Below, in pieces: positions 1-7,841 of a DNA stretch of 16,166 bases (positions within the stretch are counted from its first letter, which is position 1; each line of letters opens with the position of its first letter). The stretch covers positions 1-16,166 of the forward strand of contig CALEFD010000078.1 of the NCBI GenBank assembly GCA_937876995.1. Reading direction: 5' to 3'. The notes below the pieces were generated by a model. The model saw only the letters and a list, made by a program, of their open reading frames with translations, was not told where the DNA came from and did no database searches. The position numbers and the translations under genes are program-made. This DNA is from an uncultured Bacteroidales bacterium (GTDB lineage: Bacteria > Bacteroidota > Bacteroidia > Bacteroidales > Bacteroidaceae).

Positions 1-1945
1 TTTCTGCTGGTACGAACGAGCCTATTTGTGCGAGTAATACGATGAGTGCTGTTTGTCTGAGTAATGCCGACTTACCAGCCATATTAGGTCCAGTAATGAT
101 TATTATTTGCTGTCCGTTGTTATCAAGAAGAATATCGTTGGCGATGTATTTGTCACCGATGGGCAGTTGCTGCTCAATAACGGGGTGTCTTCCTTGTTTG
201 ATATCGATGATGAGGGTATCGTTGACATCTGGGCACACATATTTATATTCAGTGGCGACATCTGCAAATCCGAGCAAGCAGTCTATTTGTGCGATAACCT
301 GCGCGTTAAGTTGCATTTGCGGTACCCATTCGTTTAGTGCGAGAATGAGGTCGAGATAGATACGATTTTCAATTATTTGTATCTTTTCCTCTGCAGTAGT
401 TATTTTCTCTTCGTATGATTTGAGTTCCTCTGTGATATATCGTTCTGCATTGACGAGTGTTTGCTTTCTAATCCATTCGGCAGGCACTTGGTCTTTGTAT
501 GTGTTTCTTACTTCGAGGTAGTATCCAAATACATTATTATATCCTATTTTGAGACTTTGAATACCAGTTCGTTCTGCTTCTCGTTGTTGTATTTGTATGA
601 GGTAGTTTTTTCCGTCGTTTTGTATAGTTCTCAGTTCATCGAGTTCTTTGTCCACACCGTATGCGATGATGTTAGGTCTTCCTTGTACTGCAGGTGGGTT
701 ATTGGCTATTTGTTTCTCGATTCGTGTTCGCATTTCGTTGCACGGATCAAGTTGCTCTCCGATGATAGAAAGGAATGAGTTGTCTTTTGTCTGTTGGCAG
801 ATTTGTTTGATAGGTTCGATGGCATTGAGTGCTCTTCCGAGTTGTACCATTTCTCTCGGTCCAATTCTACCAGTAGAGACTTTGCTCACTATTCGTTCAA
901 GGTCTCCCATTTGTGTGAGTGCGTCTCGTATGATTTCTCTGTGTTCTGGGTGTTTGTATAGGTATTCGACCACAGTTTGTCTATTTCGTATAGCTCTGAC
1001 TTCTTTGAGCGGGAATGCTATCCATCGATGTAGAAGTCGTCCTCCCATTGGTGTAATTGTTCGGTCAATGATGTCGTATAGTGTTTTGCTTTCAGCAGTT
1101 TGTCCGCTTACGAGTTCGAGGTTTCGTATTGTAAATCGGTCGAGCCACACATATCGTTCTTCTTCAATACGACTGAGGTGTTGTATATGTCCTGTCTGTA
1201 GGTGTTGCGTCATATCAAGGTACATGAGTATACCTCCTGCAGCAGTGATACCTGCTGGCAGTTTATCGAGTCCAAATCCTTTGAGTGAACTAACCCCCCA
1301 TAGTTTTTGTAGTCTTTCATTAGCTGTGGATTCGACGAGCATCCAGTCTTCGAGTTCGAAAGTAAAGAAGTGGTTTCCGAAAAGTTGTTCCATTTCGTTT
1401 CTCTTTCCTCTAACAAAGAGCACTTCTTTTGGTGCGAAGTTTGTAAGTAGTTTGTCAATATAATCCGCTTTTCCTTGTGCTGCGAGAAATTCACCTGTTG
1501 ATATATCAAGGAACGCAACACCGATATTATGTTTGTCGAAGTGCAGGCATGCCACCCAGTTGTTTTCCTTTTGTGTGAGTGTTGTATCGGAGTAACTAAC
1601 ACCGGGAGTGACGAGTTCAGTGACGCCCCTCTTGACGAGTTTTTTTGTCATCTTTGGGTCTTCGAGTTGGTCACAGATAGCCACTCTTAATCCAGCTCTG
1701 ACGAGTTTAGGTAGGTATGTGTCGAGTGCGTGGAATGGAAATCCTGCCATTTCAGTTCCTTGCCCTGAACCGGCACTGGATCGGTGTGTGAGTGTGATGG
1801 AGAGTATTTTGCTGGCTTTGATAGCGTCTTCACAATAGGTCTCGTAGAAGTCGCCACAGCGAAACAGAAGCATAGCATCTGGGTACTGTGCTTTGATGTC
1901 TCTGAATTGCTTCATCATTGGTGTTACTTCGTCTGTCTTTGCCAT
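1..1945 (-). CDS. mutS: DNA mismatch repair protein MutS (C-terminus beyond the window)
   Basis: MutS recognises base mismatches and small loops in newly replicated DNA and recruits MutL in an ATP-dependent way. The ATG at 1943-1945 opens a frame that stays open for 648 codons to the window edge. The mismatch-contacting Phe-x-Glu motif is F33-Y-E35 in GDFYE. Connector, core and clamp regions follow, including the stretch PMGGRLLHRW. The Walker A motif GPNMAGKS is at residues 619-626. Walker B, the ABC signature and the dimerisation end lie outside; family members are usually about 850-880 residues, so roughly a quarter is missing. It starts 8 nt after the TonB-receptor stop codon and is probably the last or a late gene of the cstA operon. 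The coding strand is notably A-rich and relatively C-rich compared with the genes right of 6.8 kb. Identity is certain; only the end is unseen. Confidence 0.97.
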   Translation of the reverse strand, partial: MAKTDEVTPMMKQFRDIKAQYPDAMLLFRCGDFYETYCEDAIKASKILSITLTHRSSAGSGQGTEMAGFPFHALDTYLPKLVRAGLRVAICDQLEDPKMTKKLVKRGVTELVTPGVSYSDTTLTQKENNWVACLHFDKHNIGVAFLDISTGEFLAAQGKADYIDKLLTNFAPKEVLFVRGKRNEMEQLFGNHFFTFELEDWMLVESTANERLQKLWGVSSLKGFGLDKLPAGITAAGGILMYLDMTQHLQTGHIQHLSRIEEERYVWLDRFTIRNLELVSGQTAESKTLYDIIDRTITPMGGRLLHRWIAFPLKEVRAIRNRQTVVEYLYKHPEHREIIRDALTQMGDLERIVSKVSTGRIGPREMVQLGRALNAIEPIKQICQQTKDNSFLSIIGEQLDPCNEMRTRIEKQIANNPPAVQGRPNIIAYGVDKELDELRTIQNDGKNYLIQIQQREAERTGIQSLKIGYNNVFGYYLEVRNTYKDQVPAEWIRKQTLVNAERYITEELKSYEEKITTAEEKIQIIENRIYLDLILALNEWVPQMQLNAQVIAQIDCLLGFADVATEYKYVCPDVNDTLIIDIKQGRHPVIEQQLPIGDKYIANDILLDNNGQQIIIITGPNMAGKSALLRQTALIVLLAQIGSFVPAE

Positions 1946-1953
1946 ATGGTGTA

Positions 1954-3546
1954 TTATTTAAAATCGATTGTTAGTTTGAGGTTAAATCGTCTTCCTGTGA
2001 GGTAGTTCGGGCTAGCCCATTGCATGCCATATGCGTCGCTCACCCAGAAGTATGAGTTAACATTTTTCCATCCTACGAGGTTAAATACCTCGAATTGTAT
2101 AGCCCATTGTTTGATATGTTTGGCTGATTCTTTGCGCATAAACTTAGCCGTTTTAGCATTAAAGATATAGGCAGCGCCGAGATCAATGCGTTTGTATCCA
2201 GGCATTCGTCCCCATTGTGTTTTATTGCGTGGTGCGTAGAAGGGCATTCCATCTGCGAACTGCATTTTGAGGTGGAATCTGAGTTGCGGTAGTTGTGGCA
2301 GGTAGTCTTGGAATAGCATAGCGAAAGAGTATCGTTGTTCTTGTGGGCTAGGAATCCAAGAGTTAGAGCCGATGAATCGTTGTTTGGCAGTCATGGTGGA
2401 GAACGATATCCATGAGTCAGCTCCGGGTACCAGTTCGCCATATAGTTTGAGGTCTAAGCCCGCAGCGTATCCTTCGGAGTCATTTTTTCCAGAGTACCTA
2501 ACGCGTACATTATCGACAGTGTAGCTTTCCATTCTGTCAATATACTTATAGTATGCTTCGGCAGTGAACTTGAATGGTCTTCCCCATGCACGGAAGTAGT
2601 AGTCGCCACCGAGTACGACATGTACGGATCGCTGTGCTTTGAGGTCTTTATTGAGTTGTATGCGTGTGATGCCGAATTGATCGGTGATGGTGTCTCTCAA
2701 TTCTTTATAGAAGGGTGCTTGATAATATAGTCCTGTAGCGAGTCGGAAAGCAAAGTCTTTTTTCCAACTTGGGATCCATTCAACGCTTGCGCGTGGTGAA
2801 GGGAGCACTTCATTATTCCATGTCCAATATTGTATTCTTCCTCCTATAGTGAATATCCATTGTCCTGCTTTGGTGTCCCATTTATGTTGGTTTAATATGT
2901 ATGCTTGTAGTCTGGCGGATTGCATGGCACTATCGCCTCTCATGGCGTAGTATAATTCTATGTTCTCAGGGTGGTTAGGCATTGAGTATCCAGCAGAGTC
3001 TCTCCATTCCCATTCGCTTATATGGTCTGAGATGAGTTCTGCTTGTGCGCTAATGCCCCATTGTAGTGTATTATCGTTGTGTGTCCATGTGCCTTTATGT
3101 GCAGCAGTAATGACTCCTGCTTGCAAGCTATTGCGTGCGTGTTGGTGGAATATGCCAGTACCGAGAACAGCAGTTTGTCCTTCGGAAGGATTGATTTGCT
3201 CGGTATTGACATTCCCGCTGGTAGAACCATCCATAGATGCATTGGATAGAACATATTCGCCGGTAATGTCGAAGTTCTCTCGTTCATTGGTGTAGAAGCC
3301 ACTGATATCGAATCCTATCTCAATATCATCGCGTACTTGTCCCTTGGCACCTAATGCGGCAAAGGTAGTGAGGAATCGGTCCTTTTCTTGTCCTTCGTAA
3401 TAGATACTAAGGTTTTTTGCATCTTGTCCGCCGAAAGACTCAGACATAGAGTGGTTGGAATTGATAGTCGTTTTGACTGATATTTCCGAGAAAGGACATA
3501 GACCATTTATCGCCTGTACGCCATGTGATGAATGTTTGGTAGTCAA
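1954..3546 (-). CDS. TonB-dependent receptor, C-terminal beta-barrel part (separated by a frameshift)
   Basis: This frame carries most of the 22-strand outer-membrane barrel of a TonB-dependent receptor, and its N-terminal half is the neighbouring fragment at 3440-4405. The upper bound is the extent of the open frame, which begins only with a TTG. The first residues up to about SMSESFGG are out-of-frame translation of the upstream half, so genuine sequence probably begins near 3440-3450. From there it shows alternating aromatic and polar residues typical of barrel strands, for example NLSIYYEGQEKDRF and the C-terminal GRRFNLKLTIDFK. Joined to the N-terminal half, the protein would be about 820 residues, a normal length for the family. 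Its stop lies 8 nt before mutS. No SusD-like partner is adjacent, so the substrate cannot be guessed. Unless the shift is a sequencing error or is bypassed, this part would not be made as a functional porin. Confidence 0.85.
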   Translation of the reverse strand: MTTKHSSHGVQAINGLCPFSEISVKTTINSNHSMSESFGGQDAKNLSIYYEGQEKDRFLTTFAALGAKGQVRDDIEIGFDISGFYTNERENFDITGEYVLSNASMDGSTSGNVNTEQINPSEGQTAVLGTGIFHQHARNSLQAGVITAAHKGTWTHNDNTLQWGISAQAELISDHISEWEWRDSAGYSMPNHPENIELYYAMRGDSAMQSARLQAYILNQHKWDTKAGQWIFTIGGRIQYWTWNNEVLPSPRASVEWIPSWKKDFAFRLATGLYYQAPFYKELRDTITDQFGITRIQLNKDLKAQRSVHVVLGGDYYFRAWGRPFKFTAEAYYKYIDRMESYTVDNVRVRYSGKNDSEGYAAGLDLKLYGELVPGADSWISFSTMTAKQRFIGSNSWIPSPQEQRYSFAMLFQDYLPQLPQLRFHLKMQFADGMPFYAPRNKTQWGRMPGYKRIDLGAAYIFNAKTAKFMRKESAKHIKQWAIQFEVFNLVGWKNVNSYFWVSDAYGMQWASPNYLTGRRFNLKLTIDFK

Positions 3547-4405
3547 TATAATTGGGTTTGTAGTTTCCTGTAGTACTTAGTCCTCCAAGCATGTATTGAC
3601 TTGTTTTATAGCGTACACCATGCATTTGACTATAGGTGCTATCTCCATGAGCGATGTATAGTTGTGCACCTAATAGGCTGGCACTGACGGACGCCTCGAA
3701 AGCTTGTGGTTTTTTGTAGGTTACATCGAGCACAGAGGACATCTTATCGCCATACTGTGCGCTGTATCCGCCTGCTGAGAATGATACATTTTCTACCATC
3801 TCTGGATTGATAAAACTGAGTCCTTCTTGTTGTCCACTACGTATGAGGAGTGGTCGATGTACTTCTATACCATTGACATAGACAGAGTTCTCGTCGAAAG
3901 CTCCACCACGCACATTATATTGCGAACTGAGTTCGTTGTTTTGACTCACGCCGGCGAAAGTGATGAGTAGGCTTTCGATTGATCCTCCGGTAGCATCGGG
4001 CATGATACGAGTTGTCTCAGCATCTATTTGGTCCATCATATTGTGTGTATGGCGAATGCCTCGCACTTCAATTTCGGAGAGTAGTTGCTCGTCGGTGAGA
4101 AGTTGCACATTGATATTGATTACATCGTGTGGGTCTATGAGCCGTTGCTGCACGGTAGTGTAGCCGATCATAGAGTAGGATATTACGATGGTGTCTGTTT
4201 TATCAAGTAGCAGTTCATAGTAGCCATTCTTGTTTGTGCTTGTGCCGATCGGTTTATCCGCATTGAGCATGACCACATTAGCCAGTTCGATACCGATATT
4301 GTCATTATCTACCACATAGCCATACACGCGTACGCTGCGCGCGTATGCGGAAAGGGTGCATAAGCATAATAGTATGACACAGCAATATTTAATCCAATTG
4401 CTCAT
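3440..4405 (-). CDS. TonB-dependent receptor, N-terminal part: signal peptide, carboxypeptidase-like domain and plug (frameshifted)
   Basis: This is the N-terminal half of an outer-membrane TonB-dependent transporter. Residues 1-22 form a signal peptide ending AYA. Residues 25-103 match a CarboxypepD_reg-like beta-sandwich (VYGYVVDNDNIGIELANV, then NKNGYYELLL). Residues about 120-235 are the plug, with SQYNVRGGAFDENSVYVNG and FSAGGYSAQYGDKMSSVLDV. The first barrel strands follow, and the frame ends in YQFQPLYV and a TGA at 3440-3442. The barrel continues one frame over in the fragment at 1954-3546. The frames differ by +1 in the reading direction, equal to one extra or two missing bases near 3440-3450. 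The ATG at 4403-4405 overlaps the end of ysxC by 17 nt, implying co-transcription and coupling. Family assignment is secure. Whether this is a true pseudogene or a sequence error is open. Confidence 0.88.
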   Translation of the reverse strand: MSNWIKYCCVILLCLCTLSAYARSVRVYGYVVDNDNIGIELANVVMLNADKPIGTSTNKNGYYELLLDKTDTIVISYSMIGYTTVQQRLIDPHDVININVQLLTDEQLLSEIEVRGIRHTHNMMDQIDAETTRIMPDATGGSIESLLITFAGVSQNNELSSQYNVRGGAFDENSVYVNGIEVHRPLLIRSGQQEGLSFINPEMVENVSFSAGGYSAQYGDKMSSVLDVTYKKPQAFEASVSASLLGAQLYIAHGDSTYSQMHGVRYKTSQYMLGGLSTTGNYKPNYIDYQTFITWRTGDKWSMSFLGNISQNDYQFQPLYV

Positions 4406-4985
4406 TTATGTGTTCGATGTATGCAGTTAGTTCGTCTCCACCGATTTTTTTCTCTGATGAGGTAATGAAGATAGGTGGTAGTTCTTCCCAAGACTCGAGT
4501 AATTTAGCCTTGTATGCTTCTATATTCTCTGTCAGTCGTAGTTTGCTTATTTTATCAGCTTTCGTGAAGACGATAGAGAATGGTATTCCGTTTTCTCCGA
4601 GCCATTCCATGAACTCAAGGTCTATTTTTTGTGGTTCGTGTCTGCAGTCGATAAGTACGAAGAGATTAACTAACTGTTCGCGCAGCAAGCAGTACCGTTC
4701 TATCATCTGTCGTAAGGCATCTCGTTGTTTCTGTCCTGTCTGTGCGTATCCGTATCCCGGTAGGTCCACGAGATGCCATTTGTCATTGATGAGGAAGTGA
4801 TTGATAAGCAGTGTTTTACCCGGTTTTTGACTCGTCTTTGCTAATTTAGGATTATGGCAAAGCATATTGATGAGGGATGACTTTCCCACATTGCTTCGCC
4901 CTATGAAGGCGTACTCTGGCAGTTGTGACTTCGGGCAGTCCTTCACATCTGGATTCGAGATAATATATTGTGCTTTAGTGATCAT
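4389..4985 (-). CDS. ysxC: Ribosome-biogenesis GTPase YsxC/EngB (YihA)
   Basis: A 198-residue TRAFAC-class GTPase of the EngB family, which acts in the cytoplasm in late assembly of the large ribosomal subunit. All GTPase motifs are visible: G1 GRSNVGKSS at 29-37, a G2 threonine in GKT at 56-58, G3 DLPGYG at 74-79, G4 TKAD at 141-144 and G5 TSS at 175-177. The length is normal and there are no extra domains. The ATG at 4983-4985 shares its A with the TAA stop of cstA (TAATG), and the 3' end overlaps the receptor start by 17 nt, so it lies inside a translationally coupled operon. It is generally essential in bacteria. The grouping with a transporter and a receptor gives no functional clue. Confidence 0.96.
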   Translation of the reverse strand: MITKAQYIISNPDVKDCPKSQLPEYAFIGRSNVGKSSLINMLCHNPKLAKTSQKPGKTLLINHFLINDKWHLVDLPGYGYAQTGQKQRDALRQMIERYCLLREQLVNLFVLIDCRHEPQKIDLEFMEWLGENGIPFSIVFTKADKISKLRLTENIEAYKAKLLESWEELPPIFITSSEKKIGGDELTAYIEHINEQLD

Positions 4986-6502
4986 TAATGTTTAGTGTTT
5001 AGGGTGAGTGATTTTGTCCATTTGGTAAATACACCTAAAACGCAGAGTGTGATGAGGGCAGCAATTGAATATCCTAACCAATGCAAGTGAAGAGGCAATG
5101 CGAGCCCTTCGGGTGCAATAAGTATATAAGTGCTACAAACCATCGTCATAAATAGTGCAGGGATGAGTGCTATTAGGTAGCCAAATCGGTATTTATTTTG
5201 GCTTGCGTGTTTATGTTCTTGCTTGTATAACCATATTGTACCAGCCCATAGGGTAAATACAGCAAGTGTTTGGTTGGTCCACGCGAAATAACGCCATACT
5301 ATATTGAAATCCACAAACACCATTCCAAAGACACATAGGAAGAGTGGTATGGCGATGAGCAGACGATTATGGATAGGTTGCTGATTGAGTTTAAGATAGT
5401 CTGCTACGATAAGGCGTGCACTGCGCAAGGCTGTGTCTCCGCTCGTGATAGGCGCAGCAATGACACCAATGATAGCTAATATACCACCTACGGTTCCTAA
5501 CCAACTACGACTCACTTTGTCAATGACCAGCGCGGCTATGTTTTCACCAGGGTGTGCTGCCGCAAAAGCCTGCAAGCCATCAATGCCGTATAGCCCTTTC
5601 TCTGGGTCTGCGAAGAAAGTGCCAGCTGCGGCAGCCCAGATAAGTGCCAGAATTCCCTCCGCTACCATCGCTCCGTAGAATATCCAACGCCCCTGACGCT
5701 CGTTGGTACAGCAGCGTGCCATGATAGGACTTTGCGTGCCATGAAAACCCGATATGGCACCACATGCTATGCTGACGAACATCATTGGGAAAAGAGGCAA
5801 GCCATTTGATTGACGATTATGCAAACCATCGAATATCTCAGGCATTTCATTGCTATGCCATCCTAACATTACTATCATGATACCAATACCCATAAAGAGC
5901 AGTATAGCACCGAAGATAGGGTAGAAGCGGCCGATGAGTTTATCTACAGGAAGGACGGTGGCGAGTGCGTAGTATGCGAAGATGATGAGTACCCATGCGA
6001 TAGGTATTAACTGTGTGCGGAAAGGCAAGGTGCTCAAAGGGCATAAACCTTGTAAGAGTGTGGCGGGACCACTTAGGAAGGTGGTGGTGAGTAAGATGAG
6101 AAGTACTAATGATAATACACGCATGAATATTTTTATCTTCTTTCCCAATTCATCACCGATAATATCAGGCAGACTGACACCTCCTTTGCGAATGGAGAGC
6201 ATACCGCTGAGATAATCGTGTACGCCTCCTGCAAAGATGGTTCCGAAAACAATCCATAGGAAGGCCGCAGGACCATAGAAAATACCCATTATCGCACCGA
6301 AGATAGGCCCTAAGCCAGCTATATTTAGGAATTGTACAAGGAATATACGCCATGCACTCATCGGCACGAAATCCACACCATCGGGCTGTGCAATGGCAGG
6401 TGTTGCACGAGATGGTTCAACGCCAAATATGCGCTCTACAAGTACACCATAGGTGCAGAAACCCACAATGAGTAAAATTAATGCGACAATAAAAGTTACC
6501 AT
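4985..6502 (-). CDS. cstA: CstA-family carbon starvation / peptide or pyruvate transporter, short form
   Basis: A 505-residue inner-membrane protein with about a dozen hydrophobic segments. It carries the CstA-family signatures GLGPIFGAI (63-71), FGTIFAGGVHDYLSG (86-100), GFHGTQSPIMARC (252-264) and PITSGDTALRSARLI (351-365). In Enterobacteria the family imports peptides or pyruvate during carbon limitation. The E. coli proteins are about 700 residues, so this is the shorter form lacking the extra C-terminal segments. The substrate here is unknown. The ATG at 6500-6502 is the first gene after a good Bacteroidota promoter (6529-6560). An 8-bp inverted repeat lies 4 nt upstream of the start codon, in place of any Shine-Dalgarno sequence. 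The stop overlaps the ysxC start by 1 nt. Family assignment is firm, transported molecule not. Confidence 0.93.
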   Translation of the reverse strand: MVTFIVALILLIVGFCTYGVLVERIFGVEPSRATPAIAQPDGVDFVPMSAWRIFLVQFLNIAGLGPIFGAIMGIFYGPAAFLWIVFGTIFAGGVHDYLSGMLSIRKGGVSLPDIIGDELGKKIKIFMRVLSLVLLILLTTTFLSGPATLLQGLCPLSTLPFRTQLIPIAWVLIIFAYYALATVLPVDKLIGRFYPIFGAILLFMGIGIMIVMLGWHSNEMPEIFDGLHNRQSNGLPLFPMMFVSIACGAISGFHGTQSPIMARCCTNERQGRWIFYGAMVAEGILALIWAAAAGTFFADPEKGLYGIDGLQAFAAAHPGENIAALVIDKVSRSWLGTVGGILAIIGVIAAPITSGDTALRSARLIVADYLKLNQQPIHNRLLIAIPLFLCVFGMVFVDFNIVWRYFAWTNQTLAVFTLWAGTIWLYKQEHKHASQNKYRFGYLIALIPALFMTMVCSTYILIAPEGLALPLHLHWLGYSIAALITLCVLGVFTKWTKSLTLNTKH

Positions 6503-6506
6503 ATCA

Positions 6507-6527
6507 AGCCTAATTTACAATTAGGCT
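6507..6527. promoter_or_regulatory. Perfect 8-bp inverted repeat at the predicted cstA transcription start (possible operator)
   Basis: AGCCTAAT (6507-6514), a 5-nt spacer, then ATTAGGCT (6520-6527). The repeat is immediately downstream of the -7 element at 6529-6536 and ends 4 nt before the cstA ATG. With the usual short distance from the -7 box to the start site, transcription would begin inside the right arm, so the full hairpin would not form in the main transcript. That favours a DNA-binding site over an RNA element. No regulator gene is adjacent. The repeat is seen directly; its function is inferred. Confidence 0.5.
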
Positions 6528-6528
6528 A

Positions 6529-6560
6529 CAAAGGTACAACAAAAAAAGCATATATGCAAA
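6529..6560 (-). promoter_or_regulatory. Bacteroidota-type promoter for the cstA-ysxC-receptor-mutS operon
   Basis: Read on the minus strand, TTTG (6557-6560) is followed by 20 nt and then TACCTTTG (6529-6536). This matches the primary sigma-factor pattern of Bacteroidota (-33 TTTG, -7 TAnnTTTG) at full consensus. The spacer contains a 10-bp palindrome, GCATATATGC at 6548-6557, which touches the -33 element. It lies 26 nt upstream of the cstA start codon. Confidence 0.75.
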
Positions 6561-6578
6561 TTTACCAAGCAGAATTTA

Positions 6579-6605
6579 TAAAAAAAGAGACTCTACGAGT
6601 CTCTT
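6579..6605 (-). terminator. Intrinsic terminator of tRNA-Val
   Basis: On the minus strand AAGAGACTC (6597-6605) pairs with GAGTCTCTT (6585-6593) around a 3-nt loop, a perfect 9-bp stem. It runs into an uninterrupted T tract followed by AT. It sits just after the tRNA 3' end and just before the cstA promoter, so it isolates the two units. Confidence 0.88.
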
Positions 6606-6609
6606 CCTG

Positions 6610-6687
6610 TGGTGGGCGTTGACGGATTCGAACCGCCGACCCTCTGCTTGTAAGGCAGATGCTCTGAACCAGCTGAGCTAAACGCCC
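6610..6687 (-). tRNA. tRNA-Val (anticodon UAC), CCA encoded
   Basis: The minus strand folds as a complete tRNA. The acceptor stem GGGCGTT/AACGCCC is perfect, the D arm is GCTC/GAGC, and the anticodon stem TCTGC/GCAGA encloses loop CTTACAA with anticodon TAC at 6650-6652. The T arm GGCGG/CCGTC has loop TTCGAAT. The discriminator base is A and the 3' CCA is encoded at 6610-6612. It reads valine GUA and, with modification, other GUN codons. It is a single-gene unit with its own promoter and terminator, lying between divergent trpS and cstA. Confidence 0.97.
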
Positions 6688-6706
6688 TTGTTTCTTAATT
6701 GCGGTG

Positions 6707-6736
6707 CAAAGATAGGGAGTTTTTTTGATACGCAAA
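6707..6736 (-). promoter_or_regulatory. Bacteroidota-type promoter for tRNA-Val
   Basis: On the minus strand TTTG (6733-6736), an 18-nt spacer and TATCTTTG (6707-6714) match the -33/-7 consensus, with a slightly short spacer. The -7 element ends 19 nt upstream of the mature tRNA 5' end, leaving a very short leader. Confidence 0.7.
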
Positions 6737-6787
6737 AACTTTTCCACACTTTTTTCAAACTTTTTTTTCAATATGGCTCTTTTATGG

Positions 6788-6795
6788 TATCTTCG
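6788..6795 (+). promoter_or_regulatory. Weak candidate -7 element for trpS
   Basis: TATCTTCG differs from TAnnTTTG at one position and lies 32 nt upstream of the trpS ATG. The expected -33 position falls in a T-rich run without a clear TTTG. The leader is too short for a tryptophan-responsive T-box or attenuator, and I see none. Confidence 0.4.
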
Positions 6796-6827
6796 CAGTC
6801 GAAAACAAGATAATACATTATAAATAT

Positions 6828-7820
6828 ATGGAAACAGTACTTAGTGGCATACGCCCTACAGGAAACCTACATTTAGGTAATTACTACGGTGCAGTAACAA
6901 GTTTTATTAAACTTCAGGAAGAATATAAATGCCTCTTCTTTATTGCAGATTGGCATTCTCTTACTACGCATCCTACACCGGGCGACATACAAAACAGTGT
7001 TCGTACTATATTGGCAGAATATTTAGCTTGCGGATTAGATCCCGAAAAAGCTACCATTTATGTACAAAGTGATGTACCGGAAGTTATAGAGTTATATCTA
7101 TACCTTAATATGAATGCATATTTAGGCGAATTGGAACGTGTAACCTCTTTTAAAGACAAAGCACGTAAACAGCCGGACAACGTAAATGCAGGTCTGCTTA
7201 CCTACCCTTCACTAATGGCAGCCGATATTCTTATACATAAGGCAAACAAAGTACCTGTAGGCAAAGACCAGGAGCAGAATATGGAGATGGCACGTAAATT
7301 CGGCCGTCGTTTCAATATGATGTACAATGTTGAATTTTTCCCGGAACCACAATCATTCTCATTGGCAAAAGAGGGTGGCCTGAAAGTTCCAGGTCTGGAT
7401 GGTTCAGGTAAAATGGGTAAATCGGAAGGCAACTGTATTTATCTGTGCGACGAACCTTCTGTTATTCGCAAAAAGGTGATGAAAGCAGTTACAGACAGCG
7501 GTCCTACAGCACCTAACAGCGAAAAGCCGGATGTAATACAGAATCTGTTCACACTGCTGGAAATTGTTTCATCAAAAGATACATATCAATATTTTGATGA
7601 AAAATGGAACGACTGTTCTATACGTTATGGCGATTTAAAGAAGCAGTTGGCAGAAGATATTGTAATTGCCACAGATCCTATAAGAGAGCGTATCAAAGAG
7701 TTTTCAAGCAACACAGAATTGCTTAACCGTGTAGCAAAAATCGGTGCAGAAAAGGCACGCGAAAGTGCTGCAGCAACTTTGAACGAAGTTCGTAAGATTA
7801 TAGGATTCCGTCCTTACTAA
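6828..7820 (+). CDS. trpS: Tryptophan--tRNA ligase
   Basis: A 330-residue class I aminoacyl-tRNA synthetase that charges tRNA-Trp with tryptophan using ATP in the cytoplasm. The HIGH-type motif is HLGN at 15-18, following SGIRPTGNL. The KMSKS-type motif is KMGKS at 195-199, within DGSGKMGKSEGN. Between them the Rossmann fold carries FFIADWHSLTTHP and the adenylate-pocket region VPVGKDQEQNMEMAR. Length is typical for the bacterial enzyme. The ATG at 6828 follows an A/T-rich leader without a Shine-Dalgarno sequence. It is the only plus-strand protein gene here, divergent from the tRNA-Val gene and convergent with mutL, whose stop lies 21 nt past the trpS stop. Confidence 0.98.
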   Translation: METVLSGIRPTGNLHLGNYYGAVTSFIKLQEEYKCLFFIADWHSLTTHPTPGDIQNSVRTILAEYLACGLDPEKATIYVQSDVPEVIELYLYLNMNAYLGELERVTSFKDKARKQPDNVNAGLLTYPSLMAADILIHKANKVPVGKDQEQNMEMARKFGRRFNMMYNVEFFPEPQSFSLAKEGGLKVPGLDGSGKMGKSEGNCIYLCDEPSVIRKKVMKAVTDSGPTAPNSEKPDVIQNLFTLLEIVSSKDTYQYFDEKWNDCSIRYGDLKKQLAEDIVIATDPIRERIKEFSSNTELLNRVAKIGAEKARESAAATLNEVRKIIGFRPY

Positions 7821-7841
7821 TAGAACTTAAAGAAATATACT

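Noticed and set aside
648..1463. Plus-strand open frame of 271 codons opposite mutS
   Set aside because: It is antisense to the clearly coding mutS frame, is rich in Ser, Arg and Cys with no domain, and arises from the A-rich coding strand having few stops on its complement.
1210..1602. Minus-strand open frame of 130 codons in another frame within mutS
   Set aside because: The mutS frame is continuous and sensible through the whole interval, so this does not indicate a frameshift in mutS.
6548..6557. GCATATATGC palindrome as part of a dif (XerCD) site
   Set aside because: It is attractive near the skew reversal, but the flanks do not form the two 11-bp arms around a 6-bp centre expected of dif. 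It is kept only as a promoter-spacer palindrome.
6562..6771. Minus-strand open frame of 69 codons over the tRNA
   Set aside because: It simply reads through the tRNA-Val gene, its terminator and its promoter.
6796..6827. T-box or tryptophan leader attenuator before trpS
   Set aside because: The leader is only about 30 nt, with no stem structure, Trp codon run or T-box sequence.
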